64,000 bases of DNA, from NCBI GenBank assembly GCA_017453335.1, contig JAFTKI010000101.1, forward strand, positions 9,437-73,436, read 5' to 3'. The notes below the pieces were generated by a model. It had not been told where the DNA came from and did not search any database. It saw only the letters and a list, made by a program, of their open reading frames with translations. How positions within the stretch are numbered: position 1 is the first letter of the stretch; each line of letters opens with the position of its first letter. The stretch comes from Clostridia bacterium. Its GTDB lineage: Bacteria; Bacillota_A; Clostridia; Oscillospirales; CAG-272. Shown in pieces: positions 25,368 through 33,837 of this stretch. Position numbers and translations under genes: made by a program.

Positions 25368-26741
25368 ATGAAGATCGTTGTTTGTATTCGGTTAGGACAG
25401 GACGGAGAACCAGGGCCTTTTGATGCCTGCGCATACGAGGCGGCTCTGCGGATCCCCGAGGCAGAGATCACTTTGCTGTCTATGGGAGCACCGTCCGCCG
25501 CCGATCGTCTGCTTCACTTAACAAGGCTTGGCGCCAAAAACGCTGTTTTACTTTCGGACAAAGCCTTTGCGGGGGCCGACACCTTGGCGACTGCGAAAAC
25601 ACTTGCCAAGGCATTGGAAAAGCTCTCTCCCGATCTTGTGATCTGCGGCAGGCAGACCTTGATCGGAGATACCGCCCAAACGGGACCGATGCTCTCGGTT
25701 CTGGCAGGGTATTCGCTGATCACGAATGTTATGTCGTTCGATGCGCTGACACCAACCGAGATCACCTGCACCACACGCGCCGAGGGTAACCTGACCGCCC
25801 CTCTTCCCGCGTTGATCACCGTGGAGCGTATCAATACCCTTCGTCTGCCCCGTTTGCGCTCACGCGTTGGAGAGTGCGAGGTTTGGAATGCTGAAACATT
25901 GGGGCTTTCTCCTTCGGAATGCGGTCTTACCGCCTCTCCGACACGCGTGATAAAAACCTTTGAAAATCAATCGGGAAAACGCCGTTGCAAAAAGATCAGC
26001 CGTGACGGGCTTTCCGAGGCGATCGCATACGGCTTGGAGCGTTACCGTGCGCGCACTTCTCCCGAAACCGAAAACCGTGAACGCTTGGATCACGTTTGCA
26101 TCGTAGGAGAAGCTCCGATGGAATTCGCCAAAACGGTTGCCGATCATATCACCGTTCTCTCTCCGAAAGATGCAAAAGAGCTGGCAGAGGAGATCACAAA
26201 GATTTCTCCCACAGCAGTGCTTTGGGGCAGTGATGCTTGGTCAAAGCGCACCGCAGCCGCCGTTTCGGCAGGGCTCGGGCTCGGGCTTTGCGCCGATTGC
26301 ACGCGACTGGAGGCAGAAAACGGAGAACTGATGATGTACCGTCCCGCGCTTTCGGGCAGTACGATTGCAAAGATCCGCAGTATCACCAAGCCCTCAATGG
26401 CAACGGTACGCACCGCCGCCGAGGGACACGCGCCCATTGTGGTGGGAATCGGCTTTGGTGTGCGTGATCGGATCGATTGTGTGAAGGCTTTTGCAGAAGA
26501 GCTTGGTGCCGAGATCGCGGCGTCGCGCAAAATGGTAGATAACGGATACCTGCCGTATGAGCTTCAACTGGGACTCACGGGCAAATCCCTGCATCCCCCC
26601 GTCTATATTGCCGTTGGCATTTCGGGAGCGGTGCATCACGTCGTTGGGATGCAAAACGCAGGCACCGTGATTGCCATCAATCCCGATCCATACGCTCCCA
26701 TCTTTGATTACGCCGACTTCGGCATCGTAGACAACTTTTAA
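25368..26741 (+). CDS. Fused electron transfer flavoprotein EtfB-EtfA
   Basis: 457 residues from ATG at 25368. Residues 1-215 are EtfB-like (MKIVVCIRLGQDGEPG; CGRQTLIGDTAQTGPMLSVLAGY; GNLTAPLPALITVERINTLRLP). Residues about 240-457 are EtfA-like, ending with the FAD-binding domain (GKSLHPPVYIAVGISGAVHHVVGMQNAG ... INPDPYAPIFDYADFGIVDNF). ETF normally consists of two chains, so the single-chain form is unusual. It closes the operon and probably accepts electrons from the GlcD-like/Fe-S pair. The retained EtfB nucleotide segment would permit a second flavin or AMP. Confidence 0.92.
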   Translation: MKIVVCIRLGQDGEPGPFDACAYEAALRIPEAEITLLSMGAPSAADRLLHLTRLGAKNAVLLSDKAFAGADTLATAKTLAKALEKLSPDLVICGRQTLIGDTAQTGPMLSVLAGYSLITNVMSFDALTPTEITCTTRAEGNLTAPLPALITVERINTLRLPRLRSRVGECEVWNAETLGLSPSECGLTASPTRVIKTFENQSGKRRCKKISRDGLSEAIAYGLERYRARTSPETENRERLDHVCIVGEAPMEFAKTVADHITVLSPKDAKELAEEITKISPTAVLWGSDAWSKRTAAAVSAGLGLGLCADCTRLEAENGELMMYRPALSGSTIAKIRSITKPSMATVRTAAEGHAPIVVGIGFGVRDRIDCVKAFAEELGAEIAASRKMVDNGYLPYELQLGLTGKSLHPPVYIAVGISGAVHHVVGMQNAGTVIAINPDPYAPIFDYADFGIVDNF

Positions 26742-26747
26742 AAGAAT

Positions 26748-26791
26748 GCGCTCCTCGGAACAAGATTTGCAAGGGAGCGCTTCTCTTTTTT
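26748..26791 (+). terminator. Intrinsic terminator of the catabolic operon
   Basis: GCGCTCC / GGAGCGC stem with a long loop, followed by TTCTCTTTTTT. Confidence 0.75.
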
Positions 26792-26820
26792 GCCTTTTTT
26801 GCCGTGTTCGCACAAAAATA

Positions 26821-26849
26821 TTGTATTCACCAACGCTTTATGCTATAAT
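26821..26849 (+). promoter_or_regulatory. Promoter of the GH20 gene
   Basis: TTGTAT, 17-bp spacer, TGC extended -10 TATAAT. Confidence 0.8.
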
Positions 26850-26880
26850 AATCTCACTACAGCAAAAAAGGAGCAACAAC

Positions 26881-29244
26881 ATGTACATCGGCACTTTGAA
26901 GCAACAAAAGATCGCGTTTTTTCACGCGGGTACGGATATTCCCTTTTCTCCTTCCTCCGCGGAAAACGGTATCTATACGTGGAACTGGGACTATATTTTT
27001 GATACGGCTTTGGACGTGCATGTCACCTTGGAGGAAGCTTCCTTCATCGGTGCCATTACGGTTGGACTGACCAAGAAAAAATCGGTCAAAAAGATCGAAA
27101 TCCTTTCAAACGGTGTTATTGTCGGAGTATATTCGGCAGAAACCGACGGTGCCACGGGCGGTGAGATCACCGTTTCGGTTGGCACGGAGACAAAGACACT
27201 GACCGTCCGTCTGTACGCCGCAATGGAGGATCTGATTCTGACCAACCTTGACGTGTTGGGAGCCCGCGATGACGAAACGCCGTTTGTATGGCCTCAGCCG
27301 AAAAAGATCTGCGCAGAAAAAAAGGTTGACGGAATCCGTGAGATCGTTGCAAGCACAGCCGATGCCGATGAGTCCTTTGCCGTCGAGTTTTTGAAGGAAC
27401 GCCTGACCGAGCGCCACGGTAAAATACCCGTGAGCGAGAGCGGCTACAGGATCGTATTTGTAAAGGATACAACAGGTGCATACAACGGCGAACGCTACAC
27501 TGTAAAAACCGAAGATAAAACGGTTACGGTCACCGCTGCTTCAAGGCTGGCACTTCTTTACGGAGCCGACACGCTGTTGCAGATCTCCTCCAAAGAAGGG
27601 GTACCGAGCCTTTCGGTAGACGACAAGCCCTCCAAGGAATTCCGAGGTCTGCACATCGGTCTGCCCGCGCGTGAGAATTTTGAATTCACACGCCGCCTCT
27701 TCCGCTACGTTCTGATCCCTCTGCGCTTCAATCTGCTGATCGTGGAATTTGCGGGCGGTATGCGCTTTGAAAAGCATCCCGAAATTTCCGAGGCTTGGCT
27801 TCGTGCCAAAGAAAACTTCAAGCAAGGGCTCCAGCCCAAAATGCCTCACTCGGGCATGGTCGCGGGCGGCACAGTGTTGGAAAAGCATGAGGTGGCAGAG
27901 GTGCTTGGATATGCACGTGAGCTTGGCATTGAGATCGTCCCCGAGGTGCAAAGTCTCGGTCACGTTCAGTACATTACCTACGCGCATCCCGAGCTTGCCG
28001 AACGCATCGAAACGCCCGACGGGGATGTGGACACGCGCGCGGATGACACCAAGCCCGTCGGCTTTTATCCGCATTGCTACTGCCCTTCCCTGCAGGAGTC
28101 CTACGATCTGATGTACGATATCATCGACGAGATCGTGGAGGTTGCAAAACCCTCACGCTACGTCCACATGGGACACGATGAGATCTACCATCTCGGTCGT
28201 TGCCGCCGTTGCCAAACTAAGAATCCTGCCGATCTGTACGTCAAGCACGTAACGGCAATGTATGACTACCTTAAGCAAAAAGGGCTTGGCATGATGATCT
28301 GGTCGGATATGCTTCACACCGATTCGGTTCGGAAATATTATGTTCCCGAGGCGCGCGACCGCTTGCCGAAGGACATTGTGATGCTGGACTTTTCGTGGTA
28401 TTTCCATCCCGAAAACGATATCGAAGACGAGCTTCTTCCTTACGGTTACAAGCTCCTTGTCGGAAATCTGTACTCCTCACACCATACACGCTACCGTTCG
28501 CGCATTTTCAAGGACGGCATGATGGGAGGACAGATCTCACTTTGGCTCTCCACCGAGGAATCGCTTGCGGGTGAAAAAGGCAAGTGGTGGGATATGATGT
28601 ATCTTTCCGAAATGCTTTGGAACGCCGAGTCTTACGACGAACGAAACCGCACCGCCTACACGCATTTGATCGCGTCGTACCTGCAACCCCGTTTGCGCGA
28701 CGAGCTTCGCGGAACCTATTCGGCAAACGGCTACACAGAAAAAGCACTTTCTCTGCCAAATGGCAACAATCACCCCTTCGCTCCCTTGGCGTCACTCGCT
28801 CCCGGTGCAATTCTCTGGACATCGGGTGAGATTACCGTGAATGAAGCGTTTGACCGATTGATTTTCGAGCACGCAACCGCTTGGAGTGCTCCCATCACCG
28901 CATGGGACAATGCCGAGCAGATCGGTGCCTACACCGTCACTTATGAGGACGGAAAGCAGGAAACGGTTGACGTGTGCTACGGGCGTAATATTATGTGCTG
29001 TTCGTGGCGCTATGCACAACCCATGCCGCATAAATACTACCGTCACACGGGCTATTGCGGTACGTGGTTCTCCGATCCCGTTTGTCAAGGTCACGCCGCC
29101 GACGGCTCTGATCTGACCGTAACAGGCTATGTTTGGCAAAATCCTCATCCCGATCAAAAGATCGTTTCGATTGCATATCAACCCGCAGAAAACAATCCCT
29201 GTGGCTTGGTTCTGGTCGGTATACGCGGAGAAATTAAGAATTAA
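26881..29244 (+). CDS. GH20 family beta-N-acetylhexosaminidase
   Basis: 787 residues from ATG 26881 (AAAAGGAG upstream). Residues about 175-250 form the glycohydro_20b-type domain (YTVKTEDKTVTVTAASRLALLYGADTLLQI), followed by the barrel (EFRGLHIGLPAR; EIVPEVQSLGHVQY) and the catalytic Asp-Glu pair in HMGHDEIYHLG near residue 430. N-terminal about 120 residues look like a carbohydrate-binding beta-sandwich and the last about 120 like a second one. No signal peptide, so it works on imported oligosaccharides. It releases terminal GlcNAc or GalNAc, which fits nagA/NagB upstream. Confidence 0.9.
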   Translation: MYIGTLKQQKIAFFHAGTDIPFSPSSAENGIYTWNWDYIFDTALDVHVTLEEASFIGAITVGLTKKKSVKKIEILSNGVIVGVYSAETDGATGGEITVSVGTETKTLTVRLYAAMEDLILTNLDVLGARDDETPFVWPQPKKICAEKKVDGIREIVASTADADESFAVEFLKERLTERHGKIPVSESGYRIVFVKDTTGAYNGERYTVKTEDKTVTVTAASRLALLYGADTLLQISSKEGVPSLSVDDKPSKEFRGLHIGLPARENFEFTRRLFRYVLIPLRFNLLIVEFAGGMRFEKHPEISEAWLRAKENFKQGLQPKMPHSGMVAGGTVLEKHEVAEVLGYARELGIEIVPEVQSLGHVQYITYAHPELAERIETPDGDVDTRADDTKPVGFYPHCYCPSLQESYDLMYDIIDEIVEVAKPSRYVHMGHDEIYHLGRCRRCQTKNPADLYVKHVTAMYDYLKQKGLGMMIWSDMLHTDSVRKYYVPEARDRLPKDIVMLDFSWYFHPENDIEDELLPYGYKLLVGNLYSSHHTRYRSRIFKDGMMGGQISLWLSTEESLAGEKGKWWDMMYLSEMLWNAESYDERNRTAYTHLIASYLQPRLRDELRGTYSANGYTEKALSLPNGNNHPFAPLASLAPGAILWTSGEITVNEAFDRLIFEHATAWSAPITAWDNAEQIGAYTVTYEDGKQETVDVCYGRNIMCCSWRYAQPMPHKYYRHTGYCGTWFSDPVCQGHAADGSDLTVTGYVWQNPHPDQKIVSIAYQPAENNPCGLVLVGIRGEIKN

Positions 29245-29260
29245 ACTAAGAATTATTTTA

Positions 29261-29300
29261 AAAAAGCAAGCATGATCTGTTGATTGTGCTTGCTTTTGTG
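29261..29300 (+). terminator. Intrinsic terminator after GH20
   Basis: AAAAGCAAGCA / TGCTTGCTTTT stem with a 14-base loop, T-rich end. Confidence 0.8.
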
Positions 29301-29311
29301 CCGTTTTCAAT

Positions 29312-29340
29312 TGACAACACCTGACTTTTGTGCTATAATC
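29312..29340 (+). promoter_or_regulatory. Promoter of the nitrilase-GDPD gene
   Basis: TTGACA, 17-bp spacer, TGC extended -10 TATAAT; full consensus. Confidence 0.93.
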
Positions 29341-29365
29341 AAGAAAAATTGAAAGGAGTCAATCG

Positions 29366-30982
29366 ATGAAAGCTTGTATATTTCAACCGCCATACTCCCG
29401 CGATATTTCGAAATCCGAGGAGTTTTTCCAATATAAAATGGATCTGTTGGAATCCTGTACTCCCGATATGGACTTGATCGTTCTTCCCGAGTACAGCGAT
29501 GTTCCCTGTGCCACCTCTACGCTGGAGGAAACACTCTTTTATCACGACAAATACATCGGCGTTCTGCTTGACAAGTGTATTGCCACCGCCAAGCGTTGCA
29601 ACGCCATTCTGTGTGTCAACGCGCTCTCGCTTGAGGAGGGCGGCTACCGCAACACCACTTATGTGTACGGCAGAGACGGTACCTTGCTGGGAAAGTATTT
29701 CAAAAAGCATCTTCCCCCTCTTGAGATCGACGTGCTGGATCTGGATAAAGACTACACATTTGAGCCTTCCTCGCCCTACGTTCTGGAGATTGAGGGCTTG
29801 CGCTACGCCTTCCTGACCTGCTACGATTTTTATTTCTACGAAGCCTTTGCCAATATCGCACGCGAGGATGTTGACATCATCGTGGGTTGCTCTCTCCAGC
29901 GAAGCGACTCCCATTCCGCAATCGAGATCATGTGCCGCTTCTTGGCGTACAACACCAATGCTTACGTGGTGCGTTCCTCGGTCAGCTTTGGAGAGGACTC
30001 CACAATTTGCGGTGCCTCTATGATCGTTGATCCGCGCGGAAACGTGCTGGAAAATATGCATGGACGCTTTGGCATGGCATGTGCCGAATTTGATCCCCGT
30101 GATAAATATTTCAAGCCCGCGGGCTACGGTAACCCCGATGCCTCGCACTATCAATACATCGAATACGGCAGAAAGCCGTGGCAATACCGCGTGGGCGGCC
30201 CTGCGATTGTCCCCTTTGATGACCGTATGCCCTATCCCCGCGTTTGTTCCCACCGTGGCTACAACAAGATCGCACCCGAAAACAGCATGCCTGCATTTGG
30301 TGCGGCGATTGCAATGGGAGCCGAAGAGATTGAATTTGACCTTTGGCCTACAGCCGACGGCGAAATCGTTTCCAGCCACGACAGCACGCTTGATCGTGTT
30401 TCCAACGGTACGGGAAAGATCTACGAGCACACGCTTGCTGAGCTTGAGGCTTTGGACTTTGGCTCGAAATTCAGCCCCGATTACAGTGAGCTTTCGATCG
30501 TACGCTTTGAGGATATCCTGCAGAAATTCGCGGGACAGACCATCATGAACATCCACGTCAAGCCGCTCTCGCTTGACAAACCATACCCCGAAGAGATCAT
30601 GAAAAAGATCGTGGCACTTATCCGCAAATACGATTGCGCCCGTCACGTTTACTTCATGCTGGAGCCCGACGAGCATATCCGCCAATTCAAGGCCTATGCT
30701 CCCGACATTCCCGTTTGCGTTGGTCACCTGGAGGCGCGCCCATGGGAGATCGTTGACCGTGCCATAGCCCTTGGCGCCGAGAAGGTACAGCTTTACAAGC
30801 CCTATTTCAATCAGGAAATGATCGACAAAGCACACGCACACGGTATTCGTTGCAACGTGTTCTGGACGAACAAACCCGGAGAAGCAAACCATTTCCTTGA
30901 CATGGGAATCGACACGCTTCTCACAAACCACTACAACACGGTTCGCCAGGCGGTAAAGCACCGTTTGCCCAAGAAAAAATAA
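29366..30982 (+). CDS. Carbon-nitrogen hydrolase fused to glycerophosphodiester phosphodiesterase
   Basis: 538 residues. Residues about 1-265 are a nitrilase-superfamily domain with the catalytic triad Glu (VLPEYSD), Lys (GKYFKKHLPP) and Cys (FLTCYDFYF). Residues about 290-538 are a GDPD TIM barrel: SHRGYNKIAPENSMPAF, EEIEFDLWPTADGEIV and SHDSTLDRVSNG provide the His, Glu and Asp residues. The first could hydrolyse an amide or nitrile and the second split glycerophosphodiesters to glycerol 3-phosphate and an alcohol such as ethanolamine. The combination suggests sequential attack on an N-acyl-ethanolamine-type or other lipid head group; this is inference. Confidence 0.9.
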   Translation: MKACIFQPPYSRDISKSEEFFQYKMDLLESCTPDMDLIVLPEYSDVPCATSTLEETLFYHDKYIGVLLDKCIATAKRCNAILCVNALSLEEGGYRNTTYVYGRDGTLLGKYFKKHLPPLEIDVLDLDKDYTFEPSSPYVLEIEGLRYAFLTCYDFYFYEAFANIAREDVDIIVGCSLQRSDSHSAIEIMCRFLAYNTNAYVVRSSVSFGEDSTICGASMIVDPRGNVLENMHGRFGMACAEFDPRDKYFKPAGYGNPDASHYQYIEYGRKPWQYRVGGPAIVPFDDRMPYPRVCSHRGYNKIAPENSMPAFGAAIAMGAEEIEFDLWPTADGEIVSSHDSTLDRVSNGTGKIYEHTLAELEALDFGSKFSPDYSELSIVRFEDILQKFAGQTIMNIHVKPLSLDKPYPEEIMKKIVALIRKYDCARHVYFMLEPDEHIRQFKAYAPDIPVCVGHLEARPWEIVDRAIALGAEKVQLYKPYFNQEMIDKAHAHGIRCNVFWTNKPGEANHFLDMGIDTLLTNHYNTVRQAVKHRLPKKK

Positions 30983-31018
30983 CACCAAAGGCCGGTTCAT
31001 TAAAGTAGATTGCACAAA

Positions 31019-31147
31019 AGAAGCCTCCCCTGTGTAAGGGGAGGTGCCGAGGAACGAGGCGGAGGGGTTGTAAAAAAGCAAAATTTGGTTTAAAACAATC
31101 CCTCAGTCGCTTCGCGACAGCTCCCTTTACACAAGGGAGCCTTTCTT
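31019..31147. repeat. Palindromic intergenic repeat (MITE-like)
   Basis: About 130 bp with two inverted arms: the left arm (GCCTCCCCTGTGTAAGGGGAGG then a GAGGAACGAGGC segment) and the right arm (TCGCTTCGCGACAGCTCC, then CTTTACACAAGGGAGCC) are similar when one is reverse-complemented, and each folds into hairpins. Related arms occur at 39199, 54081 and 55511. No coding potential. Confidence 0.85.
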
Positions 31148-31202
31148 TATCCCTTCATTTGTGTAACTTACCCTTAATGAGCCTGCCCTTTTCCGCTTAT
31201 TC

Positions 31203-32051
31203 TTATTGGTAAGTTTTGCGATACTGCAACGGTGACATTCCCGTCAGCTTTTTGAAAGCGACAAAAAAATAGTTTTCCGCACCGGGGCTGACGCGCTCCG
31301 CGATCTCGGAGATCTTCAAATTGCTGTTTTTGAGCAGCATTTCGGCGGCGCCAACACGTTTTTGCGCCAAAAGCTGGGATAAGGTCATGCCATATTCGCG
31401 CTTGATGATCCGTGCAACCTGCTTGTTGCACAGGTGAACGATGGGAGAAAGATCGTCCAGCGTGATGTTTTTGGCATAATTGGAGTTGATGTACGCCTCG
31501 ATCATTCCGATCGGGGAGGCAATCGTGGGAGATGCCGCTTTTGCAAGAGTTTCCTCTCCAAGCAGTCTTCCGAACACGTGATACAGGATCAATGATGCAA
31601 GATGCTCCGCAACCTCACTTCCGCTCTCGCTGTCCCACTCCGAAGCAAGCTGCCGAATATAAAAGCCAACGTCCTCACCAAGCTCCAGAACAACAGGCGC
31701 ATCGGCAGAAACGGCAGGATATTCTCCTACGTCAAATTGCGGCAGAACCAACAGATTGTAGCCGTTGCCCCCCTCTACCATCGAGCAATGCTTGAACCCC
31801 GGAGGCACGAGCACGACCTTGTGTGAAAAGGTTTCAATTCCGCCCTCGCTAACCAGCGTCATTTTGCAATCGGGAGCAAACAACAGTTCATAAGTAAAAT
31901 GCGTGTGCGTACGTTGAAGCATTTCCTCGGGCGCAATTTTGTGCAACGGCAGTTTCAGGCTTCCGCCCGCCGTCATGATCCGAAAGCTTTTTCCCAACGT
32001 CTTCACACAAAAGCCCGACGAATCCCATCGGCGCGTTTCTTTTTTCTCCAT
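31203..32051 (-). CDS. AraC family transcriptional regulator (cupin + HTH)
   Basis: 282 residues from ATG at 32051 (GGAAGGTGG upstream); a longer in-frame start is unsupported. N-terminal cupin-type sensor (EEMLQRTHTHFTYELLFAPDC; VVLVPPGFKHCSMVEGG) and C-terminal two-helix-turn-helix AraC domain ending SEIAERVSPGAENYFFVAFKKLTGMSPLQYRKTY. The second HTH sequence, SPGAENYFFVAFKK, matches the AraC family consensus. It is divergent from the GH51-like gene and probably regulates it in response to a sugar. Confidence 0.92.
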   Translation of the reverse strand: MEKKETRRWDSSGFCVKTLGKSFRIMTAGGSLKLPLHKIAPEEMLQRTHTHFTYELLFAPDCKMTLVSEGGIETFSHKVVLVPPGFKHCSMVEGGNGYNLLVLPQFDVGEYPAVSADAPVVLELGEDVGFYIRQLASEWDSESGSEVAEHLASLILYHVFGRLLGEETLAKAASPTIASPIGMIEAYINSNYAKNITLDDLSPIVHLCNKQVARIIKREYGMTLSQLLAQKRVGAAEMLLKNSNLKISEIAERVSPGAENYFFVAFKKLTGMSPLQYRKTYQ

Positions 32052-32076
32052 GACATTTCCACCTTCCCTTTGCTTC

Positions 32077-32105
32077 AGTTTAGCACATCTTTTTTGTTTT
32101 GTCAA
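32077..32105 (-). promoter_or_regulatory. Promoter of the AraC regulator
   Basis: Minus strand TTGACA, 17-bp spacer, TGC extended -10 TAAACT. Confidence 0.75.
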
Positions 32106-32157
32106 TCAAAAACTATCCAAATAAGACATTATTTTTAAAAAATGTTCCGATAATCGC

Positions 32158-32186
32158 TTGAATTCATTTTGAAATACTTGTATAAT
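32158..32186 (+). promoter_or_regulatory. Promoter of the GH51-like gene
   Basis: TTGAAT, 17-bp spacer, TATAAT. Back-to-back with the AraC promoter; no TGn element, which would suit activator dependence. Confidence 0.75.
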
Positions 32187-32220
32187 GGTGCTGTAGAAAT
32201 TGATAGGAGGACGCATCATC

Positions 32221-33669
32221 ATGCAAAAAATCAATCTCAAGATCAATCCAAAGGAAAAACATTCGATTTCCCCTTATATTTATATGCAGTTCATGGAGCC
32301 TCTTGGCACCTGCGACACCTCGGTTGACGCCGCTTGGGACTACGCAAACGAGTGTTGGATCCCGAAGGTGATCGATCTGGTTCGTGACGACTTGGCTCCC
32401 ACCATGATCCGTTTTGGCGGTTGCTTTGCTTCCTACTATCACTGGAAGGAAGCTGTAGGTCCCATGGAAAAGCGTGTTCCGATGGTCAACTACTGTTGGG
32501 ACGGCTTGTATAGCAACCACGTTGGTACGCATGAGCTGATCGACTTCTGCCGTCGGGTAAATGCCGATCCTCTGATCGTTGTAAACATGGAATCCGACGG
32601 ACGTCAGCACTGGGCGCATCCGAAGCCGGGCGTTGACCGTTGCGGAACTGCCGAGGAAGCGGCTGAGTGGGTTGACTACTGCAACAACCCCGACAACGCT
32701 CTGCGTAAATCCCACGGACATAACGATCCCTATAACGTAAAATTCTGGCAGATCGGTAACGAAACCTCGTACAGCGACCGAGGCTTCAAATCCGACGAGT
32801 GCGCAAGAGTGACCGAAAAGTTTGCCAAGGCAATGCACAAGGTAGATCCCTCGCTTCGTCTGCTTGGTTGGGGTGACGAATCCTATAAGGGCGCTGACGA
32901 TACTTGGTGCCACAAGATGAGCCAAATCGATGACATCGACACCATCGCATTCCATCACCATTTCGGTTCGGGACTGGACTATTCCCCTCTGTACGGCGAC
33001 AACTACCGCATCAGCCCCAAGAACACCTGGCGTCACCTGATGAACGCTTACCGTTCCATGGAAGATCACATCGCAAAAATGCGCGAGGATGCAGGCGGAA
33101 AGCGTCTTGCAATGACCGAGGGACATTTCGTAGTTCCCGGACAAAGCCGTAACACCGTGCTCTCCACTTGGGCGGCAGGTGTGTCCTACGCGCGTTGTCT
33201 GAACGTCATCGAGCGTAACTCCGATATCCTTGATATTGCCACTATGGCAGACTTTATGGGCAACGTATGGCAGGTAAACGCCATCATGCTCAGCACGCCT
33301 GTTTCGATCACCACAAAGCCCTCGTATCTCCAGCCTGTCGGACGCGTTATGAGCTTGTTCCGCAAGCACGTTGGTGAAAAGGCGTTGGAGCTGACCTCCT
33401 CGGGCATTGTAGATGCAACCGCGTCCAGAACCGGCAAGACCGTTTACATTCACGCCGCTAACACCGCTATGAACGAGGATGTTGAATTGAACGTGGATCT
33501 TGGCAAAGAAAAGATCAAGAGCGTGACCATGCACTACGTTGCAAAGGATCCCATGACGCATATCTCCTACCTCAATCCGAAGGTATTTGACGTAACCACC
33601 GTTGCGGTTGAAGGAAACATCGTTCTCCCCGCCGCCGCCGTTGCTGCGATTGAGATTGAATTGGAGTAA
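32221..33669 (+). CDS. GH51-like alpha-L-arabinofuranosidase family protein
   Basis: 482 residues from ATG 32221 with AGGAGG upstream. RFGGCFASYYHWKEAVGP near residue 65 and WQIGNETSYSD near 178 (acid/base Glu after Asn) match the clan A arabinofuranosidase fold; MTEGHFVVPGQ near 300 supplies a candidate nucleophile Glu. The tail forms a beta-sandwich (VELNVDLGKEKIKSVTMHYV). No signal peptide, so intracellular. Removal of arabinofuranosyl residues is the family norm, but the motifs are divergent enough that another furanoside or a xylan/uronide substrate is possible. Confidence 0.75.
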   Translation: MQKINLKINPKEKHSISPYIYMQFMEPLGTCDTSVDAAWDYANECWIPKVIDLVRDDLAPTMIRFGGCFASYYHWKEAVGPMEKRVPMVNYCWDGLYSNHVGTHELIDFCRRVNADPLIVVNMESDGRQHWAHPKPGVDRCGTAEEAAEWVDYCNNPDNALRKSHGHNDPYNVKFWQIGNETSYSDRGFKSDECARVTEKFAKAMHKVDPSLRLLGWGDESYKGADDTWCHKMSQIDDIDTIAFHHHFGSGLDYSPLYGDNYRISPKNTWRHLMNAYRSMEDHIAKMREDAGGKRLAMTEGHFVVPGQSRNTVLSTWAAGVSYARCLNVIERNSDILDIATMADFMGNVWQVNAIMLSTPVSITTKPSYLQPVGRVMSLFRKHVGEKALELTSSGIVDATASRTGKTVYIHAANTAMNEDVELNVDLGKEKIKSVTMHYVAKDPMTHISYLNPKVFDVTTVAVEGNIVLPAAAVAAIEIELE

Positions 33670-33680
33670 GAGTAGATTTT

Positions 33681-33726
33681 TAGGAGGGGGAGAGGTACTT
33701 TTGAAAAAGTACCTCTCCCCCTCCTA
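33681..33726. repeat. Large perfect palindrome
   Basis: A 21-bp perfect stem (arms 33681-33701 and 33706-33726, G/A-rich AGGAGGGGGAGAGGTACTT) with a four-base loop, just after the GH51-like stop. There is no T tract after it on the plus strand; on the minus strand the palindrome is followed by T-rich sequence (AAAAATCTACTC), so it may be a repeat rather than a terminator. Confidence 0.75.
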
Positions 33727-33760
33727 ACCACCCCCTCTCCTCAAAATTTTTGAACAGGCA

Positions 33761-33805
33761 GAAAAGAGCGAGTGAGCCGCTAAACGCGGCTCATTCGCTC
33801 TTTTC
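33761..33805. terminator. Bidirectional intrinsic terminator
   Basis: GAGCGAGTGAGCCGC / GCGGCTCATTCGCTC stem with a five-base loop and A/T tracts on each side, between the converging GH51-like gene and the 125-residue gene. A second small hairpin (TTCAAACGC / GCGTTTGAA) follows at 33808-33829. Confidence 0.9.
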
Positions 33806-33837
33806 TGTTCAAACGCTTTCGCGTTTGAAGTAGGTGG

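Noticed and set aside
29339..31081. Long 580-codon open frame opposite the nitrilase-GDPD gene
   Set aside because: Both catalytic domains lie on the plus strand; antisense frame is a codon-composition artefact.
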